A stretch of 64,000 nucleotides of DNA from Rattus norvegicus (GCF_036323735.1 NC_086027.1:86067662-86131661), one strand, 5' to 3'; shown: positions 44,475 through 57,139, counted from the stretch's first letter. The notes: generated by a model not told the origin, from the sequence alone. Program-made: numbers and translations.

Positions 44475-44513
44475 CTTTTTTCTTTTTCTTTTTTCTTTTT
44501 TCTTTTTTTTTTC
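44475..44513. repeat. (CTTTT)n / poly(T) run
   Basis: A pyrimidine tract of T-runs with C interruptions. No retroelement body is attached on either side. Confidence 0.85.
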
Positions 44514-44761
44514 AGAGAGATATCTGTTTCCATCACATCACCCTGCAGTTCAAAGGGGCTCACTGAACACTTTTCAATTATTTCACACAATTATGTTTAC
44601 CCTGTGAAGAATCTGTTATAAAATTTAATGATATCATAAAAGTTGGGAGTGCTAACTTAGGATACCCTTGAAGTGATTCAGGCAGCCAGTATCCCATTTA
44701 GGGAATGATTTTGCCATATTCCAAAGAAATCAAGCAAAGTGATTTTTTTCTTAAACTGCTG

Positions 44762-44998
44762 AGGCTGGAGGGATAGCCCAGTGGTAAACAGCACTTGTCG
44801 CTCTTCAGAGGCCAGAGTTCATCTCTCAGCACCCACAGGATGGGTCACGGTCATCCGTAATTCCAGTTCCAGGGGAATCCCAGGCCTACTTCCAGCCTCT
44901 GAGGCACCAGGCACGCATGTGGCACACATACACACATGTATGGAAAACATTCATATGCATAAAATAAAAATAAATAAAAATCGTTTAAAAATAAATTA
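44762..44998 (+). mobile_element. B3-type SINE
   Basis: 'gaggctggagggatagccc', 'gcacttgtcgctcttcagag', 'taattccagttccagggg', 'aaaacattcatatgcataaa' and an A-rich tail. Nearly full length. Confidence 0.94.
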
Positions 44999-44999
44999 A

Positions 45000-45560
45000 A
45001 TATACAAAAACGGCAGTAATGACGTTGGCTTTTGTGTGAGGGTTATAAAAACATGAGCAAACACAACTGGTTATCTACCGCAGTGACTTTGTCCCGGTTT
45101 TCAACGGCTTGGGCTGTATATGCGATCGTGCTATTTCTTTATCAAAGGACTAGCTGGAAGCTCTTTGCCATTTATTCAGGCCTCTGAGGTTCTTCTGCCC
45201 TCCTGGGTCAGAAGTGGAAATATATATAAACAGCCTTCTTTGTGCTTGAACTTGAAAGAGGAATAAGTCATTTGTACACGATCTGTGTTACAGCAAAATG
45301 TAATTTTTCCCTCTGACAATGTGTTTGTGGTTCTTAAGTTATCTTGATTGCCAAGAGAAATCCGTTCTGGTGTGGCAGGCTTTTTCTGACTTTAAAATGT
45401 CACATGCCACCACTCCCTACCCCCCAGCCTCTCAACTAAGTCGCAAATTGATTTGACTCTCTGCTAGGTTAAGAAAATAATTTCCTGAAAATTAAAAGTC
45501 TGGCACAATACTACACTAAAAGTCCATTTATCTTGTCTATTTTTATAAAGCTTCGCTGCA
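45000..45560. promoter_or_regulatory. Candidate conserved non-coding block F
   Basis: A repeat-free, complex stretch with retained CpGs ('tatgcgatcgtgct') and octamer- or homeobox-like AT cores. Repeats are absent on both sides for about 2 kb. Regulatory role is inferred only. Confidence 0.27.
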
Positions 45561-47171
45561 GCATCTGGCTGAGTGCCCACTTCTAGTCACAAAGGTCCCC
45601 AGGGACTCTTGGCAAGAGAGACTTTGGTTCTAAGAACCTGAAAGTGATCCTGAGCTTCCTAACACACAGTTTTAAAAGCTTACAATTAGGCTGTGTAATA
45701 GTATCTTGTGTATGATCTTAAAAAGTAAAGAACAAGTAAAGTGACTTTGGCGGGAAAGTGGCAATCGAATGGCCGCATATGGCATGCACGGGAAGAGTGC
45801 CCTCTACCCCTTCATAGACATCAGTCAGAGGAGAATGGATCCGTCAGGAGTCCCTGTTATTATAAAAGATAATGGCTGGAGATTATCTAGAAGGGGCTGA
45901 GCAATGACTCCCTCTTGTTTAATCAGCCACAACGTGTGCTAAGCCTTCTCCTCAGCTCCATATAAACCAGGCTAATCTTTCCACTTCACTGCAGGAAACG
46001 ACCCTGGGCACTTGTTTATGAAGCACTCTGGTATTGAGTAAACCCTTCCCTTCTCTCCTGTCTTTCTGTACCGGTCAGTTGAGAAAGAGATTTCCAACAT
46101 TCCCAGTCTGGGACTGATTGCACCTTCCTGTTCATGTCAAGTTGAAGCCTTCCACCCACAAAGCAGCCAGGCAGCCTGAGGAATGTGGGCTTTCCTGGTG
46201 ACTCTGGAACTAACCAAAGCATTACACTGCGCCCTCCTACCTTTGAAGCTGTGAAAAGAGAAATGGTCTGTGAAGAAACCTTTGCTCAGAATGCCTCTGG
46301 AGGAAGTTAACTTTGTGTTGAAGAGATTGCAGGCACACGGCGCCCCATTTGATAGGAGGTTTCCCCTTTCTGACCACAGCTCTACACAACAGATTCCTCT
46401 TTATCATGGAAAAGGGACAAAGCTACTTTGTCCCTGACATTCCAATCAATAGTCATTCCGCCTCGGTGATTTACCCTCAACCTATGACCCATAGACCCAA
46501 TGCTTCTCGACAGTGAGTTCCTTACACCGAAACCATTGATACCAAATTCCTATGTGATTGAGAATTAGGCTTTTTGCTTTATTGCATTTAGAATTTTAGA
46601 TGTTTTTTTTTCTTTCTTTATTAAATTAAGTCTTTTAGAAGAGCTTGAAACTGTTCTGGGGCATGACCAAAGACGTAATTCCATCTGTTTTGTTTTTCTT
46701 ATTCATGACATAGATGATTTTATTTTAAACAGTGCATGCATTTCACTTTAATTCTTCATGTCTGTCAGAACACATCGTCTGTGATGTGTGGAGATTCGGC
46801 CATGGCTCTCGGCAAGAAGACTTAGGCAGAAAGTGAAAACAGCTTTGAACAAAAAGAGTCAGCTAAAAGAGGAAGTTCAGTGATTATGAGATGGTTATAT
46901 ACCCCTTCTGTACTGAGGGAAAGGGTTAAAGAGAAGCCATGGATACCAGAACCCTATAGGAAGTTGTTTTCCTCTAATTAGTGTACTGTTGGACCCCTTT
47001 GGCCTGACAGGTGTCACATGTCCCAGTGACTGTAGCCAGTGTCTCTTTTGAGTGTTTTGTGGAAAGGACGTTAGCCAGGGATGGAAAAGTCATGTAAATG
47101 AAGCCCTCCTTTGGGAATGTTCCTCAGTCTCCCCTTATTAGAACTGAGTTGTCCCAGAGCAGAAGCTTCAC
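45561..47171. other. Long repeat-poor single-copy stretch
   Basis: About 1.6 kb without a recognised transposon, gene or long ORF. The part at 46560-46990 has AT-rich, CNE-like composition. It is contiguous with block F. Confidence 0.4.
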
Positions 47172-47410
47172 CTTTAGAGCAGCAGTTCTCAACCTTTCTA
47201 ACGCTGCAACCCTTTAATACAGTTCCTCATGTTGTGGTGACCCCCAACCATAAAACTGTTTTCCCCGCTACTCCATAACTGTAAGTTTGCTACTGTTATG
47301 AATCTTAATGTGCATATCTGCTATGCACATGGTCTTTAGCAGCCCCTGGGAAAGGATGCTCGACTCTTAAAGTAGTTGTGACCCACAGGTTGAGAACCAC
47401 TGATCTAAAG
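47172..47410. mobile_element. URR1-like hAT-Charlie DNA transposon (non-autonomous)
   Basis: The ends are inverted repeats: 'cagcagttctcaacct' at 47180 and its near-complement 'aggttgagaaccactg' ending at 47402. Inside are 'agttcctcatgttgtggtga' and 'ccataaaactgttttcc', as in the rodent URR1 consensus. It has no transposase. The flanking 8-mers 'ctttagag' and 'atctaaag' are a diverged target duplication (5 of 8 positions match). Confidence 0.9.
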
Positions 47411-47547
47411 AGTCTTACTTGCTTTTATCAATGTGCTTCTAAATGCTTGGGCTTACATGACCTCTCCAGTTGAAGTAGTACAGAGGCCAGAATTTTAAGG
47501 TCCAATGGATAAACAAGCAACTTCTTCCAAAAATATTAATTTTGAGA

Positions 47548-47762
47548 GCTAAGGAAAATGAGACTTAGGACCTGAGTTAAATTCCTAGAAACCTCACTAA
47601 AAAAGAATCCAAGTACAGAAAATACCTGTAATCCCAGCAACAAGAGGCAGAGAACAGAATGGGGAGAGAGCGACACACGATCCATACATAGGACTTGCTG
47701 GACAGCCACCCTCTCTGAGTCAGTGAGCAACAGACTCAATGAGAGATCATGGCTCAAAAATT
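47548..47762 (+). mobile_element. B4-type SINE
   Basis: 'gacctgagttaaattcctag', 'tacctgtaatcccagcaac' and 'gagatcatggctcaaaaa' in B4 order. It is directly followed by another SINE. Confidence 0.78.
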
Positions 47763-47767
47763 AAGAC

Positions 47768-47975
47768 GTAGCACCAGCAAGATAGCTCATCGGGTAAAAG
47801 CATTTGACACCATGATTGGCAACCTGAGTTCTAGCACCCAAGTCTACATGGCAGAAGGAGACAATCACAAGTTGTCTTCTGACCTCCATACACATGGCAT
47901 GATCCATGTCCAAGTCCATGGATGCAACCTCCTGCATACACACAGTAAGATGTAATAAAATAAAATTTAAATGAT
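47768..47975 (+). mobile_element. tRNA-derived SINE (B2/B4 group)
   Basis: 'gcaagatagctcatcggg', 'caacctgagttctagcaccc', 'tacatggcagaaggagac' and 'caagttgtcttctgacctcc' with an A-rich tail. It is inserted at the tail of the preceding B4. Confidence 0.82.
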
Positions 47976-48169
47976 AGTCCTAGTTTTTTAAATAAATACA
48001 ATAGAGAATGATTGAGGAAGGCAGTTGACACTGACCTCTGCTCTTTGCAGTAGAACACACACATATACAAGACCACCAGCTTTGTTCAATTCTATGAAAT
48101 TAAGAATGCCTAATCCAGCAGGAAAATACCACAGAACAGAAAAAGGAATTGGCCCAATTCTCAATGGAA

Positions 48170-49080
48170 AAGGCTTTAAGGGGCGGTAGGCCTGAAGTAG
48201 ATCCTTAAGGGTTCTTTGGAAAGTCAGTTTTGTCGAATGGTGTTTTGCTGGGGCAAACATGTGAAGGAGTGTTTTCCTTCAAGTGAAAGGATGTTTTGCT
48301 AAAGCGGACCTGTGAAGAAGCATTTCGTTAAAGTGGGCACAGGTGAAGGGCTAAGGCAGCCTCATGAAGGAACATTTCACTGAAGCAGACACAGGTGATA
48401 AGATGTTCTGCTAAAACAAGCTGTGAAAGAACACGTGATGAAACGCTCTTCGATAACAACACACATGTATTGGTCTGCCTTACATGCATTGTTGAGTTCT
48501 ATTTGTCAGGACTCCATAGAAAGAAACACACCACAAAGCTTCTGGTGTTGTGCTGCAGTTTCTTGCTGTTTCCATGGACTTGAGCTGATTGGCAGAGTGA
48601 TATCTGGAGACATTGTTAGTCTGGAGGGTATAAGGGACGGTGATGGAGTCGGAGCTGGGCTTGCAATGTTTGTGGGTCTTCACTGATCTTTGCTTTCTGA
48701 GAGGAAGCACAGCAAGAACGCCTGCTGACTCATGCCCATTTGGCTGGGGCCTGGCTGTCTCTGCTAGTAGGGCCACTGCTACTCATTCCTGTTTGCTATC
48801 CTGACTCTACTGAACTGGACCGTGGGTATATCTCTGAAGTGTTTGCGAGTAGATCGAGCTGCTGCTCCACTCTGACCGGTGTGAATTGAGCTGCCGATTC
48901 TCTGACCACACAGATGAAGTTGCTCCAAAGAACTATTACTAAACAGGCCCATTTCACCCCGTAGCCTTTCTCTTCTACTACCTCTGATGGGTGAGCTAGA
49001 GGGGAGGTCAAAGCATTTAAGAGCCACCATTAAAAATAGGCATGGAAAAAACTTAAAGATACATAGGCCCCGTGGGCTAC
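48170..49080 (+). mobile_element. Medium-reiterated rodent repeat (RMER/LTR-like)
   Basis: A composite element of about 0.9 kb. The left 200 bp is made of imperfect tandem units. The right part includes 'gggtatatctctgaagtgt', 'gtagatcgagctgctgctcc', 'ctctgaccacacagatgaag' and 'ggcatggaaaaaacttaaag'. I remember this as a recurrent rodent repeat, but cannot name the subfamily. It has no coding capacity; frames of 62-98 codons on both strands overlap and are not genes. Confidence 0.55.
48237..48442 (+). repeat. Imperfect ~22-30-bp tandem units
   Basis: About seven variants of 'tgttttgctaaagcggacc' plus 'tgtgaagaag' follow one another with length changes of 20-31 bp. They lie at the left end of the medium-reiterated element. 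Confidence 0.8.
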
Positions 49081-50312
49081 ACCCTCAGAACCTATACTGA
49101 CTCCTTGCTCTGCCAAAATTACATGATTCCAGAAGTCGCCTTGTGTTCAGAGTCCTCTCTCAGAGCAGTGCCTGCTATCACGCTGTCAAACAAACAGCTC
49201 CCACGTGTCAAAGGGAATATGAAAGTGAGATCTGCAGCCCTGTAGATAAACTGCATATTTTGAAGTTCTTTTGATTTTAACCCCCAGCACTCTCTAAGCC
49301 TTAAATTTCTCTCACGTATTCCTTCAGCCTCTACCCAGTCCAAGTCTACTCTATGGAAACTCTCGAACTATTGTAGATTCAAGTTTATATGAGATGCATT
49401 TACAGGTCATAATACTGCTCAGTGCTCACTTACACAACCCTAATTATGAACCTTGGAAATAATTTGGGGTTAGTTTATGATGTTTGTCCTGGTAAGATTC
49501 ACTAACCTCAAATATTTTGAAAAAATATGATTACGAAACTTGGTTTTCTTTCTTTCTTTAATCTTTATTGCATTTTGAACACTGGAAGGGCTTTTTTCCA
49601 TTCAGTTAAGTACTTGACAATCAGCATCTCAAAGTCACAATTCTATTTAACTCAAGTGAATATATATATACATATATATACATACATATATGTTATAGTA
49701 TTTATTCAGTATCCATTTTGTAAAATACAAATGATGGGCTCTAGAAACAATTTAATGTCACTTTTATTGCATGTGTCCAGTAAGGTTCATTAAGGGCAAG
49801 CATTCAAAAAAAATTTTATGTTCCTAATTAGTCATTATATCATGATTTAATCCTGCACTAAATGTTTCAAGGATATTCCTGTCCATTCTCTCTCAAGGTC
49901 ATTATTCCTATCCCCTTGCTACTCCCCAGATAAGGTGCTCATGAGATTCAAAACTCAGCTCCTTGTAAGAGCCATACGGGACACCCAAAAGAATAAAGCT
50001 ACTGTCTAAGATATCGGATGCTATACTCTCTGTGTTTTGATCAGTCACATCTTCTCTCTACTAGCATAATGGTTCTTCAGGCCCAAGTAAATATGTACAA
50101 TAACTAACTTTATCCCATCTGCCACCGCAAGCAAGCTCTTTTTCTTTTCTTCCTAAAGTAACAATTTCCCAATGCTGCATCGTGAATCTATCAACTCCAT
50201 GAATGCCTGCTCTATTGCTTCACCTGTCACAATGTCCATGACGGGGTAATAGCCATGGCTATGTAGACAGTAAATGGTAGGACCATTGGTTTATTTTAAG
50301 GTGCCGGTATCT
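49081..50312. other. Unassigned single-copy DNA
   Basis: No gene is recognised. A TATACATA tract lies near 49660-49690. Confidence 0.4.
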
Positions 50313-50526
50313 GTGGCTGAAAGACTGGCTCAGCAGTTAATATCACTTATTGTTCTTCTGGAGGATACAAGTTTAGTCCCTAGCACCCATGTCTGGCAGC
50401 CCGTAACTGCTTGTTAACTCCAGCTTCAGACGATCCAGTTCCCTCTTCTGACCTGAGGACAATTGCACACACATGGTATATATGCACACAGACATACAGG
50501 TGTATATATAAATAAAAATAAAGCCA
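50313..50526 (+). mobile_element. B3-type SINE
   Basis: 'gctgaaagactggctcagc', 'gtttagtccctagcaccc', 'taactccagcttcagacgat', 'gcacacacatggtatata' and a TAAA-rich tail. Confidence 0.9.
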
Positions 50527-53204
50527 TCCACTGTTACTCAGGAACAGCCTGGAAAGGAGGTATTCAGTGTATTTCTGCCTATCGGCTCTCCCTTTGACAC
50601 TTGAGTCGTGCTCGTAGAGATCTGTGACATTCTTTTAGTGTAAGGACCCTATACAACAGCAGTTGATGTTTGTGCCATTCGCCTTAGGTATCAAGATGGC
50701 AGAAGGCATCACGGAACACAAGAATCGACATAAGAGTGTGAACCTCACAGTTTGCCAATTAGCAATGCTATCTAGCAAACACATTAAAAATGAAAAATAT
50801 ATATGCACCTCAGATATGTGATTTCCAACAGAATTGCTGTGGCTTTCAGTGGGTGTGGTTAAAGAAGCTATTTGTTTTTAGCCCCCTACTTAAAATTTCT
50901 CCTTTTCATGGCCCTGTGACATTGTGTGTGTCCTATACTATCTTGGGATGATGTCTGGGTCAGAGCTTTCAAAACAAATTAGATACAAATACTGAAGCCT
51001 GGTACCTTAAGGAAACTACACACTGGCAGCCACCATCTCTCAGGAAGCAAAGAACTCTAAACAAGGTAGACTCAGTACCACAGACAAAGTATGGATGGCA
51101 GGGCATGAACCGTCTTGTCCATGGAGTATACAAACTGCCTTACAGTAGGCTCTGTTGGACAAAGGGTGAAAGGAGTTCAATGTACAGTGTGGTCAATTTT
51201 AAGTATTGAAATGGCCCAGGGCACTGCTCTGTGTTATACTATAATTCTTGACTAGCGATGTGAGTGATGTTTAAGGGCTCACATTGTATGTCCTTTCCAT
51301 CCCAGAATAAGTATAGAAGTCCATAAAGACAGGATAGGTTTTCTCTCATGTTTAGTTACCTCTTTGAGGTTGCAGGGGATTCTTAGAATAAACATGGAAG
51401 TTTCATGTGCCTGGCAATCCTTCTCCTTATTTTAACACACTGCTATAAGAACAGGCTTGTGGTTGCCACTGGGATGAGTTTCATTTGGGAGAGTAGGTGT
51501 CATTAGGTATCTAAGGCTGATGTTGAACCTGTCATCCTCTTCCCCCGGCTCATCAGTGTTGTCATAGCTCACTCCTATTTTTGTTAGACTTTTCTTTTTA
51601 CTCAAAGAAACATCCACATAAACATCTAGAAAGTTAGTACAACGCCTTTCCTTTAAAATAGGGAGGGGGAGTCAAGTTTTCCTTTCCCAAGGAAAAGGTA
51701 GATTGTATCACTCCAGGGCTCGGAGCCTTCACAAATGGGAAGAACTGTATGTTATGCAGCTCACCTAGCCAATGACTTTCCATTCCCTTCTTTTCAGTTT
51801 GAATTTCCCCCCCATGCATTCTCATGCCTCACAATGCTCGAAAGAGAATCGTGTCTTACTAAAGGGATGAGAGGCTTTTGCCAACACACCAGCTCTATCC
51901 TTTGCCACCATGTATGCCACTATTGTGTCAAAGTCATCCAAAGCAATAAATTAATTGAGTTACTGCTTTGTGGTAAGTCAGAGACAACAGAAGCCTCCTG
52001 ATCATAGGCGCTCCTTTCAAGTCAATGCTTAAATTCCCTGGGCACAGAAAGGAATTCCCTATAAACCTAACAATCACTCCATCCCTTCGTGATAGATCTC
52101 TTTTTATTATACCTACAGGGAGATGATGACGGACCTCTTTTTACCTTAAAGCAGAGGCATCAACAAACAAAATGAAGCTATGGCTCTCAAAATGGGATGA
52201 TTTCTTACCTGAATGACTGTTGGAATCTATGCCAAGCTCAAGCTCAGGTAAGAGTAAATGGAAATGAAGAGAACAAATTGTATAGATAGATTCTAGAGAG
52301 TTCCCTTAGAAGTCACAATCTATTTTGTACCCAGTAATCTTTCGCCCTAAACTCTGACTTCTGCTTTGGTGTATTTAGAGTCTCTAAAAGTTTGTTTCCT
52401 CTGTAAATTCTGCTTAAAACTATTCTGAATTTCTCAGTTGCCTTACAGGTAAGGTCTATCCCGGTAATCCCAACAAGATTGTGATACTCAGAGAAAATAT
52501 TGGCAAAAAAGAAAAAAAACAAAACAAAAAACATTACAATGCAATATGATAAACACTTTGATAAGAAGAGACGTTTAGCTGTGGTAAGGTTGTGTCTGGT
52601 CTGACCAGATTGACCTCCTTGTGGGAGTTCTTGGGGGGAGGAAAAAAAACACTGATATAATCAATCTTAACGGGGTAACAGTGGCTTTGATTCCACCCCA
52701 AATAACACACGCATCAATTAAGTGAAAAAACAAGGTCTGAACTACTCAGCTATGGGGTGAGTGGAAAAACAGCTGGAAAGTCAGACCCAGAGAGAGGTTA
52801 TCAATGGATCAGTGTCAGCCAGGGGACACTGAACAAATGGTGCCACGATTGCTCCAGCATCAGCTCTGAGTGCTCGGGGGTTTTACATGTCTCTGGGTGA
52901 CCTAAGAACACATTCAGTGGAGAAAATGTCTTCCCTAAACTCTGAAGATAAAAAGTGGCAGCCAGATTCCTGGAATTCAGGCAATACAATCCAACACATC
53001 AGAGTGAGTTATCAAAGCAATTGTCTACAACCAAAATAAGGTTTAGTGGGGAGAAAGAGTGGAGTACTGAACAAATTCTACTTAACAAAGATAGGAAAAG
53101 GTCAGATATATGAATGTCAGGCAGCAGGCACCGTGCAGAATCTCCACCAAACTTTATTTCTTTGGCTGGTATAAAAGCTCTTTCCTCACACAAAGCTCAT
53201 TTTG
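50527..53204. other. Unassigned DNA (2.7 kb)
   Basis: No transposon is securely recognised and no gene model is supported. Frames of 60-88 codons are scattered on both strands without motifs. Short A-runs lie at about 52504-52530. Confidence 0.4.
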
Positions 53205-53245
53205 AAGTATGTATGTATGTAGGTACGTATGTGTATGTATGTATG
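53205..53245. repeat. (GTAT)n tetranucleotide tract
   Basis: A short GTAT array with one GTAG/GTAC interruption. Confidence 0.92.
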
Positions 53246-53384
53246 CATTTTGTATACTCAGTATATATTTAATAATTACATTCTTTATTCCTTCTTATAA
53301 CCTTTTAAATAGGAGAGTATTGCCTGGAATCACTCCTACCAGTTGAAGGATCTGAAGAAAGATCTCAGACTTAAAGAGGTGACG

Positions 53385-53485
53385 CAGGACAGTCATCTTT
53401 ACATTAGTATTCAGAAGGCTGGGGTGAAAAGACGGGGGTTCAAGGTCACAGCAAGACAATGTCAAAAAAGAAAAAAAAAAGAAGA
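53385..53485 (+). mobile_element. B1/B4 right-half fragment
   Basis: 'tagtattcagaaggctgggg', 'gttcaaggtcacagcaagac' and 'aatgtcaaaaaagaaaaaa' look like a deleted B1-type sequence with an A-rich tail. Confidence 0.6.
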
Positions 53486-53502
53486 GGAAAGGGAAAGAAA
53501 AG

Positions 53503-53708
53503 AAGGCAGAAGTGAAGAGATGGCTTAGTGGCTGCTCTTTCAGGGACCCAGATTTAATTCCTAAAATCCATAAAGCCACTAAAGGCCATCTGTAACTCTC
53601 GTTCTAGGGGGATCTGCCTCTCCTGGGTTCTATGGGCACTGACCATGCCTGGTACACAGACACATATAGACAAAACACAAACACATATAAAAATAAAAAT
53701 AAGCTGTT
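53503..53708 (+). mobile_element. B3-type SINE, internally deleted
   Basis: 'agaagtgaagagatggctta', 'cagatttaattcctaaaatc', 'gccatctgtaactctcgttc' and 'gacaaaacacaaacacata'. Confidence 0.85.
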
Positions 53709-53719
53709 TTTAAAAAGGG

Positions 53720-53787
53720 AAATGAGAAGGAAGATGGGAGGGAGGAAGGAAGGGAGGAAGGGAGGGAGGGAGGGAAGGAGGAAGGCA
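53720..53787. repeat. (GGAA/GGGA)n purine tract
   Basis: About 60 bp of GGAAGGGAGGGA-type repeat at the 3' side of the B3 element. Confidence 0.93.
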
Positions 53788-55444
53788 CGCTCAAATGAAT
53801 ACAATATAAAAATCAGATTTTCTATAAAATGTGCTGTCACTTAGCTCTCCACTCATGCATAAAACACCAATGATCTTCCTTAGACAAAGTCTCAAGTGAT
53901 TTCCAACATGAAAACTTGTTGAAATGCCATAAATTGGAGCGTTTTAAGTTGTTTTTACAAGTGTTAATAAATTTCTGTTTCTGGCCTAATCTCAACCACC
54001 CCTTCACCATCTCCCCAAACTTTATTTTGAACATCCTTTCTCATGATGGGAATCCATATTTTCATGATCCAATCACTATCTAGACGTGTATAATAGTTGC
54101 ACTGTTCTTGATTTTTATGTCTTTCATTATTAAATAATTCCAGGTGGCAATAAAAGCATTCTACTATAGATTATACAGATATGAGAATAGGGAGGTAGTT
54201 TCAATGTGATGGGAAACAAAAGTAGATTCTTCAAATATGCTTCATAGAATTTTCATGACTCTAGATGATATTCAATTATAAGTGGCCAAGACAAATAATG
54301 AATACACAAGTAGGGAAAATTACCAAAGCACAGGTTTTCCATTATATAAATTTATTTATACATCCATGCATACATTTCCACTCGAAAATTTCCACACAAA
54401 TAAATATCTGTGTTTGTGTCTCTGTGCTGTTGAAACTGAGAGGCCTGGGAAGGGAGCCATTAATTACGAAGACATCTTGCTTATTCATGATGTCAAATCA
54501 AATCATTCAAACATAAGGATGTTATTTATTTGAGTTCTGCAGAGCGACTGTGCTAAATCACCAGAGCTGACCAGTAGAAACATTTAGATTCTCAAGATAA
54601 TATACAACCATCCTTTCTCATGGATGTATGAAATAGAAACTAAAATCAACTGAAGTCAGAATGCATTCTCCGTTCCAGATTTTCGAGACAAAGTTTGAGA
54701 CACGTTGATTCACAATAGGTCCTGGATGAAGGGGCTACCAGACAAAGTGCCTGTGATTCTCATCCTTATCCTATCATCTCGGCTTCAAGTTTCACAAGAA
54801 TTGAATTGAAATCCTTCCTTCCTTTTGTGGTCTACAAAAAAAAAAAAAAAATTACCTTCCCCGTCCTCGAGAACTCCCAGAAGAGGTATCAGAACATCCA
54901 AAGGCTTTATGGAACAAGAATTTAAGGAAAAAAAAATCATCCCTATGCAAGTACAGAGTAGAAGGAGAGGAGACTAATGAGATACCAGTCAGGGGACAAT
55001 GGGGCAGGATTGCTCTCCTGGACTGAGGCAATGTTGCTCTATCAACTAGGTAAGAGAAACGATGGTCCTTATCAGGGTAACTACTCTCCAGGTATTCAGT
55101 CCAAAGAATTAAGTTAGAAAGTCTGAGGGAAGAATGAGAAGCCACATCACATAGAATTCAGTCAAATAAATGAGGGCTGTTTGGCCTAGAGGAAAAAAAA
55201 AATCTATGTGTGTATTCAAATACATACAAGACTATAGTGAGGAGAGGAGAACACATCTGGAATGGACTCCAGGAGTGTTCAACTGTATCTCATCACTAAG
55301 TAGACTTTCTGAATTCATTCTGCTTTCTGGATCCTGAACAATTTCTGAGAATTTGTGACCTCAAGTGACTGGGTCTTTTGCTCTCAAGCCAGGTGTGGAT
55401 TGTCTCTACAGGCGCATGGGAAAGCTTTTCCCTTTCAAGGGTCT
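53788..55444. other. Unassigned single-copy DNA
   Basis: 1.6 kb with no recognised gene or transposon. An A-run lies at 54835-54851. Overlapping 83-codon plus frames at 54.3-54.5 kb are unsupported. Confidence 0.4.
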
Positions 55445-55708
55445 CCTTAGGGGAAATGGCTCAGTGAGCGAAGTGCTTTCCTTACCAGTACTGATCTCCT
55501 GAACTTGGTCCAGAATCCACGTCTTGGATTTGGAGACACACAATTTACCGACACAGGATGGTCAGCCAGCCTTGCCTACTTGTTGAACTGCAGACCATCG
55601 AGAGATATACCCTGTTTCCAAGGAAAGAAAATGGAAGACACTGGAGAAACAACACCCAGTGTTGTCCTCTGGCCTCTTCAGTCTCCCGACACCCACATGC
55701 ACATGCAT
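55445..55708 (+). mobile_element. B4-type SINE
   Basis: 'ggggaaatggctcagtgagc', 'tctcctgaacttggtccag', 'gttgtcctctggcctcttc' and 'gacacccacatgcacatgca'. The 82-codon plus frame lies inside it. Confidence 0.82.
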
Positions 55709-56144
55709 GACCTCTGTGGAAACATTAATTATGTATATTTATTGCTTTTTTAAAAAAATCTACATTCTGTGCTGAGATGGAGAGAACTTGCGGCCTACTC
55801 TACAAGGAAAGTCAGAATATATTGCACTTAATGTTTAAACATTTATAAAGAAGTGGCGCTTTGAAGGGGGCTTGGAAGTAGAAGACTTTCTAATGATTGG
55901 AAGAAACAAAAAAAAAAGATCTTGGAAAGTAGGTTTCATTAGCAGTAAGAAGGCAAAGACAAGGATCAGAAGAATGGAAGTCAAGAGAGCTAAACTCTGT
56001 GGAAACCATATTTGCTCTACAAATAAGACTCCTGTTCACATAGACTCACATTCACACTAAGAAAACACTGATTAATAAAAAATAAGATCCTGGAAGACCT
56101 TGAGAAATATTGTCTTTGCGATATAATTATTAAGAAAGAAAAAG
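55709..56144. other. Unassigned DNA
   Basis: No gene or repeat is recognised. Confidence 0.4.
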
Positions 56145-56512
56145 TAACCCAGTACCTTAGTTAATTCCAGATGCTATTTTAAAAAAAAAAATATCATAGA
56201 CCAAGTGAGTTATAAATGGTAGAAAAGAATTTCTCATGACTCAGGACACTAGCAATCTAATAGGAAAGTGTCAACAAATGTGACGTCTGATGGGTAACCA
56301 TTTCCTAGTTCCTAGATGGCAGTTCCTGCAAGTTCATGGTAGAATTGGTGAGGAGTGTCTCAGAGTCTTTTACAAGGACCTTAATTCCATTTTCACGTCT
56401 CTGTTCCATGACTAAATAGGTTCCTAAGGCTCAACTCCTGATCCATTATGGTGAGGGTTAAAATTTTGCCAAATAAATTTGGTGGGGGGGGGGAACCATA
56501 GCATTTAAGAGG
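56145..56512 (-). mobile_element. Ancient MaLR (MST/MLT1-like) LTR, antisense
   Basis: 'tatcatagaccaagtgagtt', 'ataaatggtagaaaagaatt', 'tacaaggaccttaattccat' and 'gaggctcaactcctgatcc'-like sequence follow the antisense order of an old mammalian MaLR LTR. It ends with 'tttggtggggggggg' near 56490. Confidence 0.62.
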
Positions 56513-57139
56513 ACAGGAATAGAGAACACAAAAATAAATTTAGCATAAAAGGTAAATATGTGTAGAGAACATTGCTATGTATAATTCATATGTGCTGTAA
56601 ATATATTTCATGTACCATATGTGTATATACAAGATATGTAAATCTCTACATAACATATACATACATTTTAAAAATATGCACATATGCCACTCTGATCATG
56701 AGGCATAAATTTATTTCAAAGCATTACCAAACTCACATTGCTTTTTGTCACACTGCACTTAAAGAATCAGAAAATAGTGATGCTATCATACTAGAGTGTT
56801 TAAAAAGCTTTCTTTAGAAAAAGGCTGCCTGTGCTCAAAAACTACATTCTCCTGTTTGCTCTTCTTACAATACTTGGCATTTCTAAGCCCTATAAAATAT
56901 ATTAAAAACAAAATTCTTAGAACACAGCAAGTTCCCAGTAAATATTAGTTACAATGACATATTATTGCTTTAAGATGCGATCCTGGTTAGGTTTTGGTCA
57001 GCATGGCCCATGCTAAGATTATCTGGGAAGAGGAACCCTGACTGAGAAAATACTTTAATCAGATTACCTCTAGGTAAGTCTGCAAGGAAGAACCAGTCCA
57101 CTGTAGGGAATTCCAGCTCTGGGCAGGTACTGGGTGCTA
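56513..57139. other. AT-rich DNA with a probable MIR fragment
   Basis: 'cttagaacacagcaagttcc' and 'cagtaaatattagttac' at about 56915-56955 resemble the sense 3' end of MIR. The rest is unassigned. Confidence 0.4.

Noticed and set aside
44475..44513. Poly(T) run considered as the A-tail of an antisense retrocopy
   Set aside because: No retroelement or gene-like body and no flanking direct repeat could be found beside it.
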